Source: Methylovirgula sp. (lineage in GTDB: Bacteria; Pseudomonadota; Alphaproteobacteria; Rhizobiales; Beijerinckiaceae). From it: DNA of 9,316 nucleotides. Shown here piece after piece: positions 6,217 to 9,316 of this stretch (the stretch's first letter is position 1; the number at the start of each line of letters is the position of its first letter). Below the pieces are notes generated by a model. The model ran no database searches. It worked only from the letters and a program-made list of their open reading frames with translations, and had not been told where the DNA came from. The position numbers and the translations under genes are program-made. Location: positions 1-9,316 of the forward strand of contig JANXSV010000080.1 of NCBI GenBank assembly GCA_025356505.1, given 5' to 3'.

Positions 6217-7473
6217 CTAAATCAGGGCTTTCAAATCTTGCGTGAGGTCCGCGACCACATGCGGAGGCGGTGAAATTCCTCCTGCCAGCAAGCGCCGCGC
6301 CACCATATGGTCAGCGCCCTTATTGACAGAATCAACCGCGATGAGCTTGCCCTTGCGATAATGATAGACGGAAAATGCCCCGCTCGCCTTTTCCCCGCGC
6401 GTCACGAAATCATCGGCATCGAAGGAAAGCCCCGCCATTTGCAGCTTTGCGTCGCCCTGATCGGACCAGAACCACGGCACATTACGATATGTCTCATCGT
6501 GACCCATGAGCGCCCGCGCCGCAAGCTTGGCCTGATCGGTCGCATTCTGGACCGACTCAAGCCGCACCACGCGCTCAGCCAGCCAGTGGTCGTAGGCCAC
6601 AACATCGCCGACGGCAAAAATCTTCGGGTCGCTGGTGCGCATCTGCAAATCCACCAGAACACCATTGCCGCAGGTCAGGCCAGCCTCTTGCGCCAGTTCC
6701 ATATTGGGCACAACGCCGATGCCAAGCACCACCATTTGCGCTTTTATCACTTCGCCAGAGGCCGTCTCAACATGAGTCACGGCTCCATCTGCGCCGCCAA
6801 TCTGCTTCAGGGCCGTGTTTACTTTGACCGATATGCCCTTTGCTCCCGCAAGCGCACTCATATGGTCGGAGACGATCTGAGACACAGCGCGGTTTAAAAT
6901 GCGCGGCGCAAATTCAACAATCGTCACATTTTTGCCCAGACCCGCCAGTGTGAAGGCGGCTTCCATACCTATGAAGCCTCCGCCCAACACCACCACATCG
7001 ATCACTTTTGCAATATGGGCGCGCAGATTTAGGGCGTCATCCTGCGTGCGAAGCGGCATAACACCCTGCAGTTCTGCGCCGGGCAATGTACTGAGGCGAG
7101 GCCGCGCGCCGGTTGCCAACACAAGCCTGCCGTAGGCGAGCGATGTTCCATCTTCGAACGCAACCTGTGCTGAAGCCGGATCAAGCCTCGCGACACGGCC
7201 ATGCTTTCGGGTGATATTATTCTGGGCGTAAAAATCTTCGGCGCGCAACAGCTGTAGTTCCGCATCAGGGGACTTCAAAAAGGCTTTGGACAGGGGCGGT
7301 TTGTGGTAGGGCACATCCGCCTCATCGCTGACCAGAACCAATTCGCCCGAATATCCGTCCTGCCTCAGGCTGGCAGCGACTTGCGCTCCGGCATGGCCAG
7401 CGCCAATAATGACCACATGCTCAACCGCGGCGGCCACACGGTCCTCGATTATTGCAGTGTTGTCCTGGCTCAT
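6217..7473 (-). CDS. FAD-dependent NAD(P)H:ferredoxin-type reductase (putidaredoxin/rhodocoxin reductase family)
   Basis: A 418-residue flavoprotein of the pyridine nucleotide-disulfide oxidoreductase fold. The FAD-binding GAGHAG is at 24-29, YHKPPLSK at 56-63, the ATG-type strand end LVLATGARPR at 117-126, the NAD-binding GGGFIG at 164-169, and FAVGD, which contacts FAD, at 286-290. WFWSDQ (334-339) and the C-terminal reductase domain match BphA4, CamA and ThcD-type enzymes, which pass electrons from NAD(P)H to a 2Fe-2S ferredoxin serving a P450 or dioxygenase. Glu187 after the second Rossmann strand suggests NADH preference (inference). About 17 extra residues precede the FAD domain. GGGGG lies 5 bases before the ATG. 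No ferredoxin, P450 or dioxygenase is present in the window. It heads the operon with rhodanese and the molybdenum hydroxylase, though the 92-base gap could hold a separate promoter. Confidence 0.93.
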   Translation of the reverse strand: MSQDNTAIIEDRVAAAVEHVVIIGAGHAGAQVAASLRQDGYSGELVLVSDEADVPYHKPPLSKAFLKSPDAELQLLRAEDFYAQNNITRKHGRVARLDPASAQVAFEDGTSLAYGRLVLATGARPRLSTLPGAELQGVMPLRTQDDALNLRAHIAKVIDVVVLGGGFIGMEAAFTLAGLGKNVTIVEFAPRILNRAVSQIVSDHMSALAGAKGISVKVNTALKQIGGADGAVTHVETASGEVIKAQMVVLGIGVVPNMELAQEAGLTCGNGVLVDLQMRTSDPKIFAVGDVVAYDHWLAERVVRLESVQNATDQAKLAARALMGHDETYRNVPWFWSDQGDAKLQMAGLSFDADDFVTRGEKASGAFSVYHYRKGKLIAVDSVNKGADHMVARRLLAGGISPPPHVVADLTQDLKALI

Positions 7474-7494
7474 CGCATCCCCCTTTGATAAATA

Positions 7495-7522
7495 ATCCTA
7501 GCTTTATAAGCCCGGAATGCAA
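7495..7522 (-). promoter_or_regulatory. Candidate promoter of the reductase-rhodanese-hydroxylase operon
   Basis: On the minus strand, TTGCAT (7517-7522) and TAGGAT (7495-7500) are separated by 16 bases, a moderate match to the housekeeping -35/-10 pattern, and lie 22 bases or more upstream of the reductase ATG at 7473. The match is by eye only. Confidence 0.3.
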
Positions 7523-7527
7523 AAATG

Positions 7528-7553
7528 TTTTGTCACATCGCGCTGGCGCAAAA
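7528..7553. repeat. Imperfect 26-base palindrome in the divergent intergenic region
   Basis: Arms TTTTG and CAAAA flank a partly symmetric centre with CG|CG in the middle; 9 of 13 pairs match. It lies between the reductase and kdgK starts and abuts the next palindrome. It may be a regulator site, but symmetry this weak can occur by chance. Confidence 0.25.
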
Positions 7554-7579
7554 TCACGTTGCAGTGTTTACAGCGTGAT
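7553..7579. promoter_or_regulatory. Imperfect 27-base palindrome, candidate operator upstream of kdgK
   Basis: The outer six bases ATCACG and CGTGAT match perfectly and 9 of 13 pairs match overall around a central G at 7566. It ends 26 bases before the kdgK ATG, a good position for a repressor site, and could serve the divergent reductase promoter as well. There is no T-tract suited to a terminator, and no gene upstream on either strand that would need one. The regulator is unknown. Confidence 0.4.
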
Positions 7580-7605
7580 CAAGTCACCCGAACTCAGGAT
7601 AGAAA

Positions 7606-8520
7606 ATGTTGAATGTGGTCTGCTTCGGCGAATGCATGATCGAGCTGCGCGCCACGGGTGCCAATACGATGCATCTGAGTTTCAGCGGCGATACGCTCAA
7701 TACCGCGACCTATCTCGCCCGCTTGGCGCGCGGCAAGCTCAATATTTGTTATGCGACGGCGCTGGGAGATGACGCGGCCTATAGCGGTGCAATGCTGCAA
7801 GCGTGGCATAATGAAACGATCGACACCCGTTTCGTCACCCGCCTCAAAGGCGAATTGCCCGGCCTATACACCATACAGGTGGACGCTGGCGGCGAGCGCA
7901 CCTTCTCCTATTGGCGCGCCCATGCCGCCGCGCGCCGCTATTTTGATGCCGCAACATCCCCGCTTGAAGACCAGATCGATGCGATTGACGTTTTCTACCT
8001 CAGCGGCATCAGCCTTGCCATATTGCCGCCAAACGCCCGTTCGCGCCTGTTTGCGCTGATGCAGCAGTTGCGCAAACGCGGCAAGACCATCATTTTCGAC
8101 AATAATTACCGTGCCCGCCTCTGGGCTGAAAAAGCGCAAAGCGCGCAAGCCTACACCGAGGCTTTCTCGCTCTGCTCCATGGCGCTGGTCACGCTTAGCG
8201 ATGAGGCCGAGCGCCTTGATCTTGCCGAATCGGCAGCTCTCGACGCGGCGCTGGCCCTGCCCGCACCCGAACTTGTCATCAAGCGCGGCGCAAGCCCCAC
8301 CCTAGTCAAAACCAATGGCGCCATCTTGGAGGTTGCCACCGTTCCAGTCACAGATATCGTCGATACCACCGCGGCAGGCGATTCATTTGCGGCCGGATAT
8401 ATCGCGGCACGGCTGTCGCAAAAATCTCCCTTTGAAGCCGCGCAGGATGGCAACACCTTGGCAGCCACCGTAATCCGCTACCCCGGCGCAATCATCCCGC
8501 GCGATAAAATGCCGATATAA
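7606..8520 (+). CDS. kdgK: 2-dehydro-3-deoxygluconokinase (KDG kinase, PfkB/ribokinase family)
   Basis: A 304-residue ATP-dependent sugar kinase that phosphorylates 2-keto-3-deoxygluconate to KDPG, feeding the Entner-Doudoroff aldolase. The match to Escherichia coli KdgK as I recall it is strong along the whole length: GECMIEL (8-14), SGDTLNTATY, LPGLYTIQVD, GERTFSYWR, YLSGISLAIL, IFDNNYRARLW and the PfkB signature DTTAAGDSFAAGY with catalytic Asp259, ending in GAIIPRDKMP. Length is normal. AGGA lies 6 bases before the ATG. It is cytoplasmic. It stands alone here: no aldolase, uronate isomerase or sugar-acid transporter is adjacent, and the next gene converges on it after 21 bases. It supports use of uronates, aldonates or related sugar acids. 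Confidence 0.95.
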   Translation: MLNVVCFGECMIELRATGANTMHLSFSGDTLNTATYLARLARGKLNICYATALGDDAAYSGAMLQAWHNETIDTRFVTRLKGELPGLYTIQVDAGGERTFSYWRAHAAARRYFDAATSPLEDQIDAIDVFYLSGISLAILPPNARSRLFALMQQLRKRGKTIIFDNNYRARLWAEKAQSAQAYTEAFSLCSMALVTLSDEAERLDLAESAALDAALALPAPELVIKRGASPTLVKTNGAILEVATVPVTDIVDTTAAGDSFAAGYIAARLSQKSPFEAAQDGNTLAATVIRYPGAIIPRDKMPI

Positions 8521-8541
8521 AGCCAGCCGAAATCAGCGCGT

Positions 8542-9316
8542 TCAGTCCAGCCCGCCGATGCAGACATATTTGGCGCTGATGTAATCATCGAGGCCATATT
8601 TTGAGCCCTCTTTGCCCATGCCGGATTCTTTGACGCCGCCGAAAGGCGCAACTTCCGTGGTAATCAGCCCCTCATTGACGCCCACCATGCCGTATTTCAG
8701 CGCCTCGGCAACGCGGAAGGTGCGCCCCAGGTCCTTGGTGTAAAAATACGACGCGAGGCCATAGTTCGTGTCATTGGCCATCGCAATGGCCTGCGCTTCG
8801 GTTTCAAATTTAAACACCGGAGCAAGCGGCGCGAATGTTTCCTCCCGCGCCACGCTCATCGTGCTCAATGCGCCAGTCAGCACAGTCGGCTGAAAAAACG
8901 ATCCTCCAAGAGCGTGCCGCTTGCCGCCCGCGACAACCTTTCCGCCTTTGGCAACAGCATCGCTGATATGCGCCTCGATTTTTGCCACAGCGCGCATATC
9001 GATCAGCGGGCCTTGTTCCACGCCGTGTTCAAGCCCGTTCCCGACCTTGAGAGCATTGACCGCGGCGCTCAGCTTCTCAACAAAAACGTCGTGGATGCCT
9101 GCCTGCACCAAAAACCGGTTGGTACACACACAGGTCTGGCCGGAATTGCGGAATTTGGCGATAATCGACCCTTCCACCGCGCGGTCCACATCCGCGTCAT
9201 CAAACACGATAAACGGCGCATTGCCGCCCAGCTCCATCGACACTTTCTTCAATGTCTTGGCGCTTTGCTCCACCAGCAGCTTGCCGATTGCGGTTGAGCC
9301 GGTGAAGGTGATTTTG
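8542..9316 (-). CDS. gabD: NAD(P)-dependent succinate-semialdehyde dehydrogenase (C-terminal part; N-terminus off the right edge)
   Basis: Oxidises succinate semialdehyde to succinate, the last step of GABA degradation, or a related semialdehyde. The frame is open to the window edge, leaving 257 residues; the family has about 480, so roughly 225 N-terminal residues are missing. Visible in order: the nucleotide-binding [10 protein letters not shown], the catalytic glutamate in SMELGGNAP (codon 9232-9234), the catalytic cysteine in GQTCVC (codon 9130-9132), [11 protein letters not shown], and the GabD-type ending [19 protein letters not shown] with KYVCIGG. The C-x-C pair at the active site is typical of SSADH; in the human enzyme it forms a redox switch, but that is not shown here. 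The internal GTG at 9273 is not the start. No aminotransferase or GABA permease is in view; glutarate semialdehyde dehydrogenase is the main alternative. Confidence 0.92.
   Translation of the reverse strand, partial: KITFTGSTAIGKLLVEQSAKTLKKVSMELGGNAPFIVFDDADVDRAVEGSIIAKFRNSGQTCVCTNRFLVQAGIHDVFVEKLSAAVNALKVGNGLEHGVEQGPLIDMRAVAKIEAHISDAVAKGGKVVAGGKRHALGGSFFQPTVLTGALSTMSVAREETFAPLAPVFKFETEAQAIAMANDTNYGLASYFYTKDLGRTFRVAEALKYGMVGVNEGLITTEVAPFGGVKESGMGKEGSKYGLDDYISAKYVCIGGLD

Overview
The window looks like ordinary chromosomal DNA from a free-living alphaproteobacterium. It is fairly GC-rich by eye and densely coded, with short gaps. It carries an XRE/cupin regulator, a form II CoxL-like molybdenum hydroxylase subunit, a KdgK sugar-acid kinase and a GabD-type dehydrogenase. 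The taxonomic call is inference from gene content and protein style; no marker gene is present. I see no rRNA, tRNA, CRISPR array, insertion sequence, phage gene or attachment site. No stretch over 300 bases lacks a gene.

Left block (1-1513, minus strand): a 10-helix DMT/EamA permease is followed by an XRE-family regulator with a C-terminal cupin sensor domain, which runs off the left edge. They probably form an exporter/importer plus local regulator pair, and a short inverted repeat lies between them.

Second block (1594-3472, plus strand): a calcineurin-like phosphoesterase of the LpxH/COG2908 type is followed after 13 bases by a GT4 glycosyltransferase. This two-gene operon probably handles an envelope glycolipid.

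Third block (3494-7473, minus strand): a putidaredoxin-reductase-type FAD/NAD oxidoreductase, then a single-domain rhodanese, then an orphan molybdopterin-binding hydroxylase large subunit with the AYRGAGR (form II) active-site signature. The FAD-binding medium and 2Fe-2S small subunits that such enzymes need are absent, which is the most interesting point of the window.

Right block (7474-9316): a 132-base divergent intergenic region with two abutting imperfect palindromes leads into kdgK (2-keto-3-deoxygluconate kinase, plus strand). That gene converges on the C-terminal half of a succinate-semialdehyde dehydrogenase (gabD-like, minus strand) cut by the right edge. Both are carbon-catabolic genes. 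No strong intrinsic terminator is visible at either convergent junction. I found no clearly new defence or mobile system; the findings are modest and mostly about gene context and candidate operators.
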